Assembly (NCBI GenBank): GCA_964534745.1
Contig: CAZHQW010000005.1
Span: 1 to 64,000, forward strand
DNA: 64,000 nucleotides
Direction of reading: 5' to 3'
Source of the DNA: G020354785 sp964534745
GTDB taxonomy: Bacteria > Bacteroidota > Bacteroidia > Bacteroidales > UBA10428
In this document: positions 17,323 through 25,566 of the stretch, piece after piece
Numbering within the stretch: position 1 is the first letter of the stretch
Layout of the letters: each line of letters begins with the position of its first letter
Notes under the pieces: generated by a model
What the model saw: the letters and a program-made list of their open reading frames with translations, nothing else
The model's database searches: none
Told to the model about the DNA's origin: nothing
Made by a program: the position numbers and the translations under genes

Positions 17323-17377
17323 ATATCCTTAATCATAGCACGTTCCATCCTTACCTCAGCATCCTGAGAATGCTAAG
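17308..17377 (-). promoter_or_regulatory. Antiterminator and pause structures of the ilv attenuator
   Basis: The RNA from 17355 to 17345 (GGTAAGGATGG), which includes the leader stop codon, can pair with the 5' arm of the terminator at 17318-17308 (CCATTCTTACC) over 11 positions with one G-U pair. That would block the terminator. Upstream, 17377-17370 (CTTAGCAT) can pair with 17362-17355 (ATGCTGAG) as a pause hairpin. A ribosome finishing the leader would cover the antiterminator strand at the stop codon, while one stalled on the Val/Leu/Ile codons would leave it free. Pairings were found by eye; folding energies were not computed. Confidence 0.8.
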
Positions 17378-17413
17378 CACGAGGACAGCCACGACGACTA
17401 TGAAGTTTTTCAT
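17351..17413 (-). CDS. ilvL: ilv leader peptide (20 residues)
   Basis: The reading frame ATG (17413) to TAA (17351) encodes MKNFIVVVAVLVLSILRMLR. Eleven of 20 residues are Val, Leu or Ile (five Val, four Leu, two Ile), the three products of the pathway it precedes. Codons 5-8 and 10-13 form two dense runs. It lies about 13-20 bases after the predicted transcription start, its stop codon lies inside the antiterminator strand, and a terminator follows. This is the arrangement of E. coli ilvL and related leaders, though the peptide itself is not similar in sequence. Its role is to let translation speed report charged tRNA levels. Confidence 0.87.
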   Translation of the reverse strand: MKNFIVVVAVLVLSILRMLR

Positions 17414-17432
17414 TAAATTACAGTTTGAGTGA

Positions 17433-17440
17433 CAAATATA
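17433..17440 (-). promoter_or_regulatory. -7 box of the ilv leader promoter
   Basis: The minus strand reads TATATTTG, an exact TAnnTTTG, 19 bases upstream of the leader-peptide ATG. Upstream is an A/T tract without an evident TTG. It implies transcription from about 17426, so the leader peptide lies close to the 5' end of the RNA. Confidence 0.6.
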
Positions 17441-17481
17441 GATAATTATTTGTATTTATTAAAAAAAAAATAAAAAAACTC

Positions 17482-18246
17482 TTATTTCCTGTAGGCGTAC
17501 ATATATTCGTTGCTTAATATTCCGAATCTTTTGATTGTCTCCTCATCGAGTTCATCCGTATAATTGCTGTCAGCAATAATAAACCCTGCCTTTTTCAGCC
17601 TTTCCGTAAAATCCATTCCGTACAGCCTGTAATGGTCTTTTTGCCTGAAGTGTTTCTCCCTGTCTTTTGGCGAGCTTATTGTACTGTCCTCATATGTTTC
17701 TTTCATAGAATAATCTATTGGTACATGCATCAGGGCAAAGCCTCCCTTCTTAAGCACCCTCAGAATTTCTGACATAGCTTTTCTGTCATCTTTAACATGT
17801 TCAAGGACATGATTGCATATTACTACATCGAATTGACCATCACTGAAAGGCATTTCCTGAATATCAAGTTTTATATCAGCAATAGGCGATTCCATATCAG
17901 CGGTGATATAATCGATATTACTTAATTTCCTGAATCTTGAACGGAAGCATTGCTCGGGAGCAATATGCAGAACTCTGAGGTTTTCTCTGAAAAAACTTGT
18001 TTTTTCCTTCAGGAACAGCCACATTAACCTGTGGCGCTCAAGAGACAGGCATTTCGGACATAAGGCATTTTCCCTGATTGTGGTATGCCCGTAAGGCAGA
18101 AATTTTCTGAATCTGCCACCACAAATCGGGCACTCGACATTATTCCCCCTGTAAAAAAGCGCGCTTATCCGCATAAAAATATAGCTTATCCTTATCAGGT
18201 GTTTTCTGGGTACAGCCCGCAAAATGAAAGGAATAAGCCTTTTCAT
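17482..18246 (-). CDS. SAM-dependent methyltransferase with N-terminal zinc-ribbon-like Cys pairs
   Basis: The 254-residue protein has two Cys pairs near the N-terminus (CPICGG at about residue 40 and CPKC at about residue 64) that could hold zinc, followed by LERHRLMWLFL. A class I methyltransferase fold follows: VLHIAPEQCF as motif I, the acidic ITADMESPIADIKLDIQEMPF region, and FDVVICNHVLEHVKDDRKAMSEILRVLKKGGF as the methyltransf_11 core. The substrate is unknown; similar proteins are often found near glycan or cell-surface genes, but no such cluster is here. It ends only about 40 bases before the ilv promoter and is on the same strand. Confidence 0.82.
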   Translation of the reverse strand: MKRLIPFILRAVPRKHLIRISYIFMRISALFYRGNNVECPICGGRFRKFLPYGHTTIRENALCPKCLSLERHRLMWLFLKEKTSFFRENLRVLHIAPEQCFRSRFRKLSNIDYITADMESPIADIKLDIQEMPFSDGQFDVVICNHVLEHVKDDRKAMSEILRVLKKGGFALMHVPIDYSMKETYEDSTISSPKDREKHFRQKDHYRLYGMDFTERLKKAGFIIADSNYTDELDEETIKRFGILSNEYMYAYRK

Positions 18247-18403
18247 AGGTTATATAAAGTAACCGGATTAATTTAAAGTTAAAAATATCGTAAAATTTTA
18301 AAATTAATACCCATTATCGCAATTAATAATATTAATAAGTGCTATTTTTAAGTGGTTTAATGAACTTACAACTTGCACTTAACCCCTAAAAGCTAAAAAC
18401 AAA

Positions 18404-18877
18404 ATGACAAATACGCGTCCTTTTAAAGTGCTTGGCATTCAGCATATTGCTATAGGAGGCAAAGACAAAACCGGACTTGAAAAATTATGGATAGATATTC
18501 TAGGTCTGGAAAAGACAGGCAGCTTCAAAAGTGAAAAAGAAAATGTGGACGAAGATATTTTAAAGGCAGGATTTGGCGCTACCCCTGTGGAAATTGACAT
18601 TATGCAGCCCGTGGATATTGAAAGGAAACCAAATGTGCATGAGCCGGCGCTTAATCATATCGGAATATGGATTGATAATCTCGGGAAGGCTGTGGAATGG
18701 ATGCAGAAACAGGGTGTCCGTTTTACTCCGGGAGGTATACGAAAAGGAGCAGGGGGTTATAATATCTGTTTTATTCATCCCAAAGGGAATGAGGATTTTC
18801 CTTTAAGCGGTGAAGGGGTATTAATTGAGCTGGTGCAGGCTCCTGAAGAGCTTATCAAAGCTGCCCGTGTTCAATAA
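18404..18877 (+). CDS. VOC-family (glyoxalase/dioxygenase fold) protein
   Basis: This 157-residue protein consists of one vicinal-oxygen-chelate unit with paired beta-alpha-beta-beta-beta modules. The first begins IQHIAIGGKDKTGLEKLWIDILGLE and the second ALNHIGIWIDNLGKAVEWMQKQGVRF. Putative metal ligands are His14/15-type (QHIAI), His (NHIGI) and Glu (VLIELVQAP). It could be a lactoylglutathione lyase-like or epimerase-like enzyme; the segment GNEDFPLSGEGVLIEL is typical of bacterial VOC proteins annotated as lyases. The 3' end overlaps the 3' end of the convergent DUF4294 gene by 23 bases. Confidence 0.85.
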   Translation: MTNTRPFKVLGIQHIAIGGKDKTGLEKLWIDILGLEKTGSFKSEKENVDEDILKAGFGATPVEIDIMQPVDIERKPNVHEPALNHIGIWIDNLGKAVEWMQKQGVRFTPGGIRKGAGGYNICFIHPKGNEDFPLSGEGVLIELVQAPEELIKAARVQ

Positions 18878-19460
18878 GTATGACAATCTCGTCTATTAAC
18901 TTGTCTTCTCCCTCTGCATCAAATTCACTTTTGAGATTGGAGCCGAACAAGCGTGCCAGTGCCTGCCAGAAAAACGCAGAGAGAGAACCTCTTAATTCCT
19001 TAACCAGTTCATAGGAGGTATCTCCTGTTTCCCTGTCAATTAACTTTATCAGTATGCGGCCCTGGGTCAGTGTAAGCTTCTTCAGTTCCTCTTCATATTG
19101 ATCCTTTAAATCCTTTTCAACCTGTTTAACATATTCTTTCTGTTCTTTTTCCGATTTTATTTTTGCCAGATTTGCCTCAATCTCGTCCAGTTTCTCCTTT
19201 GCCAGCTTTGCATAGGGATAAGCTTTCTTAACGTTCCTGATAAGCCTCCTGTACCTCCTGTAGTCTCTGCGGGAATCAAATTTACGCCGGGGGAAAATAA
19301 ATACTTCATCTATGCTTGAAAGCAATAATGTATCTCCGTCTATTATTATTCCGTAAAGTACAAATTTTGCCCCGTCCTTGTGAAGCTGTATAGTATCCTG
19401 TGCCCCGAGTGTAACAGACAGGAATAACAAAAGTGTTATTATTAAGGTTTTACGGATCAT
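18855..19460 (-). CDS. DUF4294 family exported protein
   Basis: The 201-residue protein has a signal peptide (MIRKTLIITLLLFLSVTLGAQ) and the compact body of DUF4294, a family almost limited to Bacteroidota. Recognisable parts are the strand region FVLYGIIIDGDTLLLSSIDEV, the FPRRKF..RRDYRRYRRLIRNVKKAYPYAKLAKEKL segment and a lysine/glutamate-rich helical stretch (about residues 90-135), then TLTQGRILIKLIDRETGDTSYELVKELRGSLSAFFWQALARLFG. The function is not known. It is probably periplasmic. A promoter with both boxes lies about 100 bases upstream. Confidence 0.87.
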   Translation of the reverse strand: MIRKTLIITLLLFLSVTLGAQDTIQLHKDGAKFVLYGIIIDGDTLLLSSIDEVFIFPRRKFDSRRDYRRYRRLIRNVKKAYPYAKLAKEKLDEIEANLAKIKSEKEQKEYVKQVEKDLKDQYEEELKKLTLTQGRILIKLIDRETGDTSYELVKELRGSLSAFFWQALARLFGSNLKSEFDAEGEDKLIDEIVILIEHGQL

Positions 19461-19561
19461 ACGGGGAATTTCTATAGACTTTACAATAAATATGCCAATA
19501 TCCGGATTAATTAAACGAAAAAAACCTTTATATGTTTAGTCAAATATGGTTTAAAAACGGA

Positions 19562-19592
19562 CAAAGATATTAAAAGCATATTGTTTGCGCAA
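19562..19592 (-). promoter_or_regulatory. Bacteroidota promoter for the DUF4294 gene
   Basis: On the minus strand, TTG (19592-19590), 20 bases, then TATCTTTG (19569-19562) match the phylum consensus. This implies a 5' untranslated region of about 95 bases before the ATG at 19460. Confidence 0.55.
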
Positions 19593-19658
19593 TGCAAAAT
19601 ATACCTATATGGAGTCTGGAAGCTACAAATTTTATTATTGCCAGTGCTTTATAACTGT

Positions 19659-21815
19659 TTAGGGGGTCATAAAACTAATCCTTATTGAAGGATCGATGCA
19701 ATTGCAACTAGTAGCTGTCATTTCATAACACGGCCATCTGTGTCCGCTTTCAATCCATTTTATCATCTCGAAATATTCACAGCTGGTTGTCTCAAAAGTC
19801 CTTGAGTAATAGTCATCCTCACTATATTCACCTGTTTTTTCCAGATGGCCTGCTATGCATTCATATTCGTCATGTATAGGCATTGTTTCTTCGGGGACAT
19901 CATATGTTTCCTCATAATGAAAGCTGTTTATAAAATCATAATTAGTATCACTAAAAGTAATAGTGATATAACAATTATCAGTACCATATCCGTCGTCCAC
20001 ATGCTTTTCCGCCATTACCTCTGTACCCGATATAGATGTTATGCTTAATGAACTCTCAATATAAAAGGATTCACCAGTAAAGGTTCTGCCCTTACACCAG
20101 TCTTCATTGGTCCATTTTGTGAAATCACCGTCAACATTAATACCTGATATTACAAGGTATACAACTTTACATGCCAGAAAATCGTTTGTCTGAATCTTTG
20201 CCGTAACTTCAAGTTGACTTTTGCCAGGGAGCAGATAATTCGTATTAATTACTGCAAGAAGAATATCCTTGTTTTCATTGATTAACGTTTTAATATCACT
20301 GACAGAAAAACTGGTTCCTTCGCCCAGAAATTCAATTGTGTTATTATTTCTGTTTAAGCTAAATGCCAGGGTCTTTTCCTGTGATGTTATATTCATTACG
20401 GCATTATTCTCAACATTCAGATTTTCCGTTCTAATCCGGAACAGCTTGCAGGAAGCTTTATTGTATGTTTTGCTAAAGCTTACTTCCATACCATAATCAC
20501 TTTCATCAATAGATGAAGTTTTATCAAAATCACCTGTTGTTCCATATATTTTACCAAGAATAAGGTCCTTATAAAATTCAGGTATCCATTCCTCAGATTC
20601 AGTATATGCAATATATTCCACAGCCTCTATCAAATTTGTATTTCTGTTAATCATATCATATATAATATCTTTTGCATAATCAAAACTCCATCTATCCGCA
20701 ATATATTTAACAAAAGCAACTAACTCTCTTGCATATTCCGCATTCTGTTCACTGCTTTCCGCAGTAGTAAAATCGGGAGATAATCCCATTTCAAATAAAT
20801 TTCCTTTAAATTGATATTCCGTTGGTATGTAATAACTTCTTTGGCCCGGATCTACAAATAGTTCCTCGGCATAGGAACTGATAGCTATCATGTAAGCTAC
20901 CAATATCATATGATTGGCATTTGATACTATATCCTTATTCTTTTCATCATATATGAATTTTTTATATATATCATATGATAATACAACCTCCAGGAATTCC
21001 CTGCCCAATGCAACAGACAATTTTGGAAAATCATTATTATTTAAATTGTCCGGATTAACTACTATCGAGACAGCTCTAAGTGCATTTAATTCTCTTTTGC
21101 AGCAGTTATCATTCTTATTGGTTGAGAATGACACTGGTATCTTAATATCATGCTGTGTCAGATACGTATAGTTAAATCCTAATTGTGAATATTTATTATA
21201 TATAGACTCCAGCGTATCTACTAATCTATCCAGCATTGGAGGTTGATTTCCTTCCTGGTATTCCAGTTTAAAATGGTTTCTTTTATCTTTTGTATGGTTT
21301 TCTGCAGCAAGGAACTTAACTATTGTTTCCAGATCTTCATCATCAGTATTTTTTAGGCTTGATGATAATGGTACAGTCATATTATATATCAAGTAGCCTG
21401 ATGAATCTGTCGCTTCTTCAATGCTATAAAAGAAATCTTCACCGTCAATCTGCAGACCTCCTATCGCAATATATTTATTTCCTGAGGTACTGCCCGAATA
21501 TTTCAGCTTTATCTGTATGGAATCTTCAAAATACTTAGGGAAGTTTTCTATCTGGTATACATATGATATTCTTGTTCCTGTAAATGCTTCTTCTTCATCA
21601 TATACTTTAATACTTAAATCATAATCCTCTGTAAAGCAATCTTCCGGTACTGTTATTTCCAGCTCATCAATTTGAACAGTCCCTCCTCCAGCCCCAATTA
21701 TTGCTTCAGTCTGGTTCAGTACTTTTGGCCCAATATCATCTTTGTCTTTATTGCAACTTATAATAAGACCCGGGACACAAATTATAAGAATCATACTTAA
21801 CTTATAAATTTTCAT
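19659..21815 (-). CDS. Large lipoprotein with ZU5-like N-terminal domain, function unknown
   Basis: The 718-residue protein begins with a lipobox (GLIISC, Cys21) and an acidic start after the cysteine (NKDKDD), as expected for a surface-exposed or outer-membrane lipoprotein of Bacteroidota. Residues about 35-80 (IIGAGGGTVQIDELEITVPEDCFTEDYDLSIKVYD, read in two halves) resemble a ZU5-type beta domain. The middle is helical and rich in Asp, Asn and Tyr; the last 150 residues contain paired cysteines (for example ASCKLFRI, EYECIAG, TTSCEYFEM, SCNCIDPS). I recognise no enzyme signature. It stands alone. Confidence 0.72.
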   Translation of the reverse strand: MKIYKLSMILIICVPGLIISCNKDKDDIGPKVLNQTEAIIGAGGGTVQIDELEITVPEDCFTEDYDLSIKVYDEEEAFTGTRISYVYQIENFPKYFEDSIQIKLKYSGSTSGNKYIAIGGLQIDGEDFFYSIEEATDSSGYLIYNMTVPLSSSLKNTDDEDLETIVKFLAAENHTKDKRNHFKLEYQEGNQPPMLDRLVDTLESIYNKYSQLGFNYTYLTQHDIKIPVSFSTNKNDNCCKRELNALRAVSIVVNPDNLNNNDFPKLSVALGREFLEVVLSYDIYKKFIYDEKNKDIVSNANHMILVAYMIAISSYAEELFVDPGQRSYYIPTEYQFKGNLFEMGLSPDFTTAESSEQNAEYARELVAFVKYIADRWSFDYAKDIIYDMINRNTNLIEAVEYIAYTESEEWIPEFYKDLILGKIYGTTGDFDKTSSIDESDYGMEVSFSKTYNKASCKLFRIRTENLNVENNAVMNITSQEKTLAFSLNRNNNTIEFLGEGTSFSVSDIKTLINENKDILLAVINTNYLLPGKSQLEVTAKIQTNDFLACKVVYLVISGINVDGDFTKWTNEDWCKGRTFTGESFYIESSLSITSISGTEVMAEKHVDDGYGTDNCYITITFSDTNYDFINSFHYEETYDVPEETMPIHDEYECIAGHLEKTGEYSEDDYYSRTFETTSCEYFEMIKWIESGHRWPCYEMTATSCNCIDPSIRISFMTP

Positions 21816-21970
21816 GGTATATAGCTTTAGTTAGTATTAATACAAATTAAAATTTTAAAACATGCAAAGTCAAATAAATTGAATTAACTAGTAGACTTCT
21901 GTGTTGTTATAACATTATGATTGTAAATAGAATTAATTTTTAATTTACTATTTTTACCAAAACTGACAAT

Positions 21971-22417
21971 ATGTATGGCAAACCGCGCAAATATACAAAT
22001 GGTGAAATAACTGTTTACTGGAAGCCATCTGAATGCATTCATGCGACTTATTGTTACAGTGAATTAATAGAGGTTTTCAATCCGAGAAAAAGACCCTGGA
22101 TTAATATGCAGGGTGCATCAACCGAAGAGATTATAAAGATAGTCAACAAGTGTCCGACTGATGCACTGACTTATAAATGGAACAAAGATATTGATAAAGA
22201 GAAGTGTATGCCTGTGGGTAAAAAGGAACCCGAAATTATTACTGAAATTAAAATTATGGAAAACGGACCCATTATAATAAAAGGCAGCTTCAAAATTATA
22301 GGAACCGACGGAAAAGAGCTGAGGCAAATGAAGGTAGCAACACTTTGCGGGTGCGGCAATTCTGGTAACAAACCCTTTTGTGACGGGACACATAATAAGA
22401 GAGGGGTCAAAAATTAA
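21971..22417 (+). CDS. YjdI-like [4Fe-4S] protein fused to a CDGSH iron-sulfur domain
   Basis: The 148-residue protein carries two small Fe-S modules. Residues 1-70 match the divergent mono-cluster ferredoxin (YjdI/Fer4_19) with Cys in KPSECIHATYC and in NKCPTDAL. Residues 90-145 match a CDGSH domain, LCGCGNSGNKPFCDGTH, in which three cysteines and one histidine hold a [2Fe-2S] cluster. These proteins are thought to be electron carriers or redox sensors. The arginine deiminase gene follows after 24 bases on the same strand, so the two are probably cotranscribed. Confidence 0.9.
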   Translation: MYGKPRKYTNGEITVYWKPSECIHATYCYSELIEVFNPRKRPWINMQGASTEEIIKIVNKCPTDALTYKWNKDIDKEKCMPVGKKEPEIITEIKIMENGPIIIKGSFKIIGTDGKELRQMKVATLCGCGNSGNKPFCDGTHNKRGVKN

Positions 22418-22441
22418 TTATACATTAAATATAACAGCGAA

Positions 22442-23713
22442 ATGCCAGTAATCAACAAGATAGAAGCAGAGATAAATTCGGAAATCGGTAAAATAGAAAC
22501 AGTCATCATTCACAGTCCGGGACCTGAAGTTGAAAAGATGACTCCTTCCACTGCTGAAAGAGCTTTGTATAGTGATATACTGAATCTCCCCGTTGCTTCC
22601 AGGGAGTACGGCCAGTTCAAAGGAATACTCGGGAAATTTGCACAAATTCTTGAGGTCAGAGAACTGCTGTCCGACGTCCTGAAAAGCGAACAGCCAAAAA
22701 AAGAGCTTTTGCATAAAATAAGCAATGCCTGTGAATCTCATGATATGTTTAATAAGTTAATCGGACTTCCTGATAATATTCTTGTTACCCAGCTAATTGA
22801 GGGAGTACTTCTGGAAAAGAACAATCTAACCAGCTACCTTAGTAAAAACAATTATGCACTCAATCCGTTGCATAATTTCTTTTTCACAAGAGATTCTTCA
22901 TTTGTTATAAATAACAGCGTATTTATAGGAAAGATGGCCAAGAAAGTTAGGATGCGCGAAAGCCTTATAATGGAGTCTATTTTCAGCTATCACCCCCGGT
23001 TTCTGATAAAAGCATATAATCCTGATACACCGGCACCGGGCGTCAGCAGCAATGATATTACCATTGAAGGAGGCGATATTATTGTTTTCAGAAAAGATAT
23101 ATTATTTGCAGGTATTGGTACCCGCACTTCCTCGCAAGGAGTTGATTATATAATTGGCAAATTATGCAAGGATCAGGAGGAAGTCAAACACGTTATTGTT
23201 CAGGAACTGCCTCATTCTCCCGAATCATTCATACATCTTGACATGGTCCTTACGTTCATCGATGAAGGGACATGCATAGTATATGAGCCCGTTATTTTTA
23301 ACCGGATAGACTATCAGACAGTACTTATCACAATTGATAAAGGCAAAGTAATAAAAATCGAGACCCTCGATGATATTATAAGGGCATTAAAGAAGCTAAA
23401 AATTGATGTAAAGGCCATTCCCTGCGGAGGTAAAAATAATACCCTGGTACAGGAACGTGAGCAGTGGCATAGCGGGGCCAATTTTTTTACCCTTGCCCCG
23501 GGAAAGATTATAGGATATGAAAGAAACATATATACGAATGAAGAATTGAACAGGCAAGGTTTTGAGATTATTCAGGCCCGTGATGTATTAACCGGGGAAA
23601 AAGACCTTGACAAATATAATAAATACCTTGTCACAATCCAGGGCGGGGAGCTGGCAAGAGGAGGCGGGGGACCAAGATGTATGACCCTGCCTGTCAGAAG
23701 GAAGAACTTATGA
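22442..23713 (+). CDS. arcA: Arginine deiminase
   Basis: Arginine deiminase hydrolyses arginine to citrulline and ammonia, the first step of the ADI pathway. The 423-residue protein has the guanidino-modifying enzyme marks: FFFTRDSSFVI, TIEGGDIIVF, FIHLDMVLTFIDEGTCIVY with the catalytic histidine and Asp, and the nucleophilic cysteine in RGGGGPRCMTLPVRR near the C-terminus. No ornithine carbamoyltransferase (arcB) or carbamate kinase (arcC) is beside it. It is preceded by the YjdI/CDGSH gene and overlaps the convergent sucC 3' end by 20 bases. Confidence 0.94.
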   Translation: MPVINKIEAEINSEIGKIETVIIHSPGPEVEKMTPSTAERALYSDILNLPVASREYGQFKGILGKFAQILEVRELLSDVLKSEQPKKELLHKISNACESHDMFNKLIGLPDNILVTQLIEGVLLEKNNLTSYLSKNNYALNPLHNFFFTRDSSFVINNSVFIGKMAKKVRMRESLIMESIFSYHPRFLIKAYNPDTPAPGVSSNDITIEGGDIIVFRKDILFAGIGTRTSSQGVDYIIGKLCKDQEEVKHVIVQELPHSPESFIHLDMVLTFIDEGTCIVYEPVIFNRIDYQTVLITIDKGKVIKIETLDDIIRALKKLKIDVKAIPCGGKNNTLVQEREQWHSGANFFTLAPGKIIGYERNIYTNEELNRQGFEIIQARDVLTGEKDLDKYNKYLVTIQGGELARGGGGPRCMTLPVRRKNL

Positions 23714-24881
23714 TTTCAGACGCTTCCTGCAATGTTGACACACTTAATATATTAATCCCTGATGCATCCAGGATCTCTTTGCCTTCAGAAGCATTGGTTC
23801 CCTTTAAACGGACGATAACAGGTATATCATTATCCGGCATTAATTTGTATGCCCTGGTAATACCATGGGCAATCCTGTCACACCTTACTATACCTCCAAA
23901 GATATTGACCATTACAAACTTCACATCCTTATCTTCAAGTATAATCCTGAATCCGCTCTCTACTGACCGGGGACTTGCCGAACCGCCAACATCAAGGAAG
24001 TTGGCCGGACTTCCACCGGACAGCTTTATCAAATCCATCGTTGCCATTGCCAGTCCGGCCCCATTTACCATACAGCCTATATTGCCGTCAAGCTTTATAT
24101 AGCTTAAATTATATTTTGATGCTTCAGCTTCCGCAGCGACTTCCTCAGCCGGATCTTTCATCTCCAGGTATTCGGGATGCCTGAAAAGAGCGTTATCATC
24201 CAGATTGATTTTAGCATCTGCTGCATATAATTTGCCACCTGAAATCTTTATTAAAGGATTAATTTCGATAAGCAGGGCATCACTGTTAATATATGCATTA
24301 TATATTGAGTTTAAAAAGCTGATCATCTCTTTGTAGGCCCTGCCTGTCAATCCCATATTAAAGGCAATATTATCAGTCTGTGAGGCCTCCAGTCCCTTTA
24401 CCGGATCAATTTCCTCATAATGTATCATTTCAGGTGATTTTGATGCTATTTCTTCAATATCCGTACCCCCTTCCGGAGAATACATAAAGAGGTTACATCC
24501 CTTATTTCTGTCAGTTAATATGCTTAAATAAAACTCTTCAGCGGACTTATTATCACCATAATAAAGGTCCTGTTCAACAAGCACCTTGTTTACAATTTTA
24601 CCGTCTCTTCCTGTCTGTTCAGTAATGAGCCTCATACCAATTATTTCATCTGCGTACTTTCTCACCTCATCAATACTTCCTGCGATCTTTATGCCTCCGC
24701 TCTTTCCCCTTCCGCCGGAATGTACCTGGGCTTTGACAGCAAAAGAACATATACCTGTATCCTCGAGTATCCTTCTTGCTGCATTAACTGCATCACGGCT
24801 CGTGGCCGCTACATTTCCCAGCGGAACGGCAATCCCGAACTTGCCCAGCAGTTCCTTAGCCTGGTACTCATGTATTTTCAT
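23694..24881 (-). CDS. sucC: Succinyl-CoA synthetase beta subunit
   Basis: SucC, with SucD, makes ATP or GTP from succinyl-CoA in the citric acid cycle. The 395-residue protein starts MKIHEYQAKELLGKFGIAVP and has the ATP-grasp region (FAVKAQVHSGGRGKSGGIK, and NPLIKISGGKLYAADAKINLDDNALFRH) and the ligase domain (DVGGSASPRSVESGF, VNIFGGIVRCDRIAHGI). One usually invariant glycine in GGGAS reads Ser here. No sucD lies next to it on either side, which is unusual since sucC and sucD are nearly always an operon. It is divergent from the TrmH gene at 24989. Confidence 0.94.
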   Translation of the reverse strand: MKIHEYQAKELLGKFGIAVPLGNVAATSRDAVNAARRILEDTGICSFAVKAQVHSGGRGKSGGIKIAGSIDEVRKYADEIIGMRLITEQTGRDGKIVNKVLVEQDLYYGDNKSAEEFYLSILTDRNKGCNLFMYSPEGGTDIEEIASKSPEMIHYEEIDPVKGLEASQTDNIAFNMGLTGRAYKEMISFLNSIYNAYINSDALLIEINPLIKISGGKLYAADAKINLDDNALFRHPEYLEMKDPAEEVAAEAEASKYNLSYIKLDGNIGCMVNGAGLAMATMDLIKLSGGSPANFLDVGGSASPRSVESGFRIILEDKDVKFVMVNIFGGIVRCDRIAHGITRAYKLMPDNDIPVIVRLKGTNASEGKEILDASGINILSVSTLQEASEIISSSF

Positions 24882-24988
24882 ACCTCTATATTCCTCTTAA
24901 TTAAATTTTCAGGATACTAAAATATTTATTTTTTTTATCTTTCATCAACTTTATGGTTCTTATTAAAAAGCATATAAAACCCTGCAAA

Positions 24989-25528
24989 ATGAGAAAACTT
25001 AAAAATTCTGAACTTAACAGAAAATCACTGGAAGAATTTAAAAAGGCTGATAAAAATCCTTTTATAGTTGTACTGGATAATGTAAGAAGCCTTTACAATG
25101 TAGGATCTGTTTTCAGGACAGCAGACGGATTCCTGATAAACGGGGTTTACCTGTGCGGAATTACTGCCATCCCCCCTCATAAAGATATTCGTAAGACCGC
25201 ACTGGGTGCGACTGATTCAGTACCATGGAAGTATTTTAAAAAGACTGCCGATGCCATAAAAGAGCTGCACAAAGAAGGGTACAAAATAATATCTATCGAG
25301 CAGACGGATGAGAGTATTATGCTGAATGATTTCTCTGTTGAAAAAGGTGTAAGATATGCCCTGGTGTTCGGACATGAGATGAGAGGAGTCGATCAGTCAG
25401 TTGTTGATGAGAGTGATATTTGTATAGAAATTCCCCAGTATGGCACAAAACACTCATTTAACATTTCTGTAAGTGCCGGTATTGTTCTGTGGGATCTTGT
25501 AAACAAACTAAAAAAAAAGCGATCCTGA
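24989..25528 (+). CDS. TrmH-family RNA 2'-O-methyltransferase
   Basis: This is a small SPOUT methyltransferase of about 179 residues. The motifs are FIVVLDNVRSLYNVGSVFRTADG (motif 1, shown in two parts in families as LDNVRS and NVGSVFRTAD), ALVFGHEMRGVDQSV (motif 2) and EIPQYGTKHSFNISVSAGIVLWDL (motif 3). It lacks the separate N-terminal substrate domain of the protein at 3573. The frame opens at an ATG at 24953, but the ATG at 24989 (MRKLKNSELNR) is the more usual N-terminus. A strong hairpin terminator overlaps its 3' end. Confidence 0.88.
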   Translation: MRKLKNSELNRKSLEEFKKADKNPFIVVLDNVRSLYNVGSVFRTADGFLINGVYLCGITAIPPHKDIRKTALGATDSVPWKYFKKTADAIKELHKEGYKIISIEQTDESIMLNDFSVEKGVRYALVFGHEMRGVDQSVVDESDICIEIPQYGTKHSFNISVSAGIVLWDLVNKLKKKRS

Positions 25529-25546
25529 ATTAACGGGATCGCTTTT
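25515..25546. terminator. Bidirectional terminator between the TrmH gene and the OmpA/TPR lipoprotein gene
   Basis: An 11-bp stem (AAAAGCGATCC at 25515-25525 with GGATCGCTTTT at 25536-25546) encloses a 10-base loop, with A and T runs on the two outer sides. It can end transcription of both convergent genes; it overlaps the last codons of the TrmH gene. Confidence 0.85.
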
Positions 25547-25566
25547 AGCAGTTATTATTGGTCTTT

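Noticed and set aside
17247..17348. Longer ilvD starting at 17348.
   Set aside because: The extra 34 residues do not match the family and span the attenuator hairpin; ilvD was started at 17246. The open frame is kept as a finding.
23694..23713. Overlap of the arcA and sucC 3' ends as a sign of annotation error.
   Set aside because: Both frames carry family motifs to their ends (RCMTLPVRR and the sucC C-terminus), so a 20-base convergent overlap is real.
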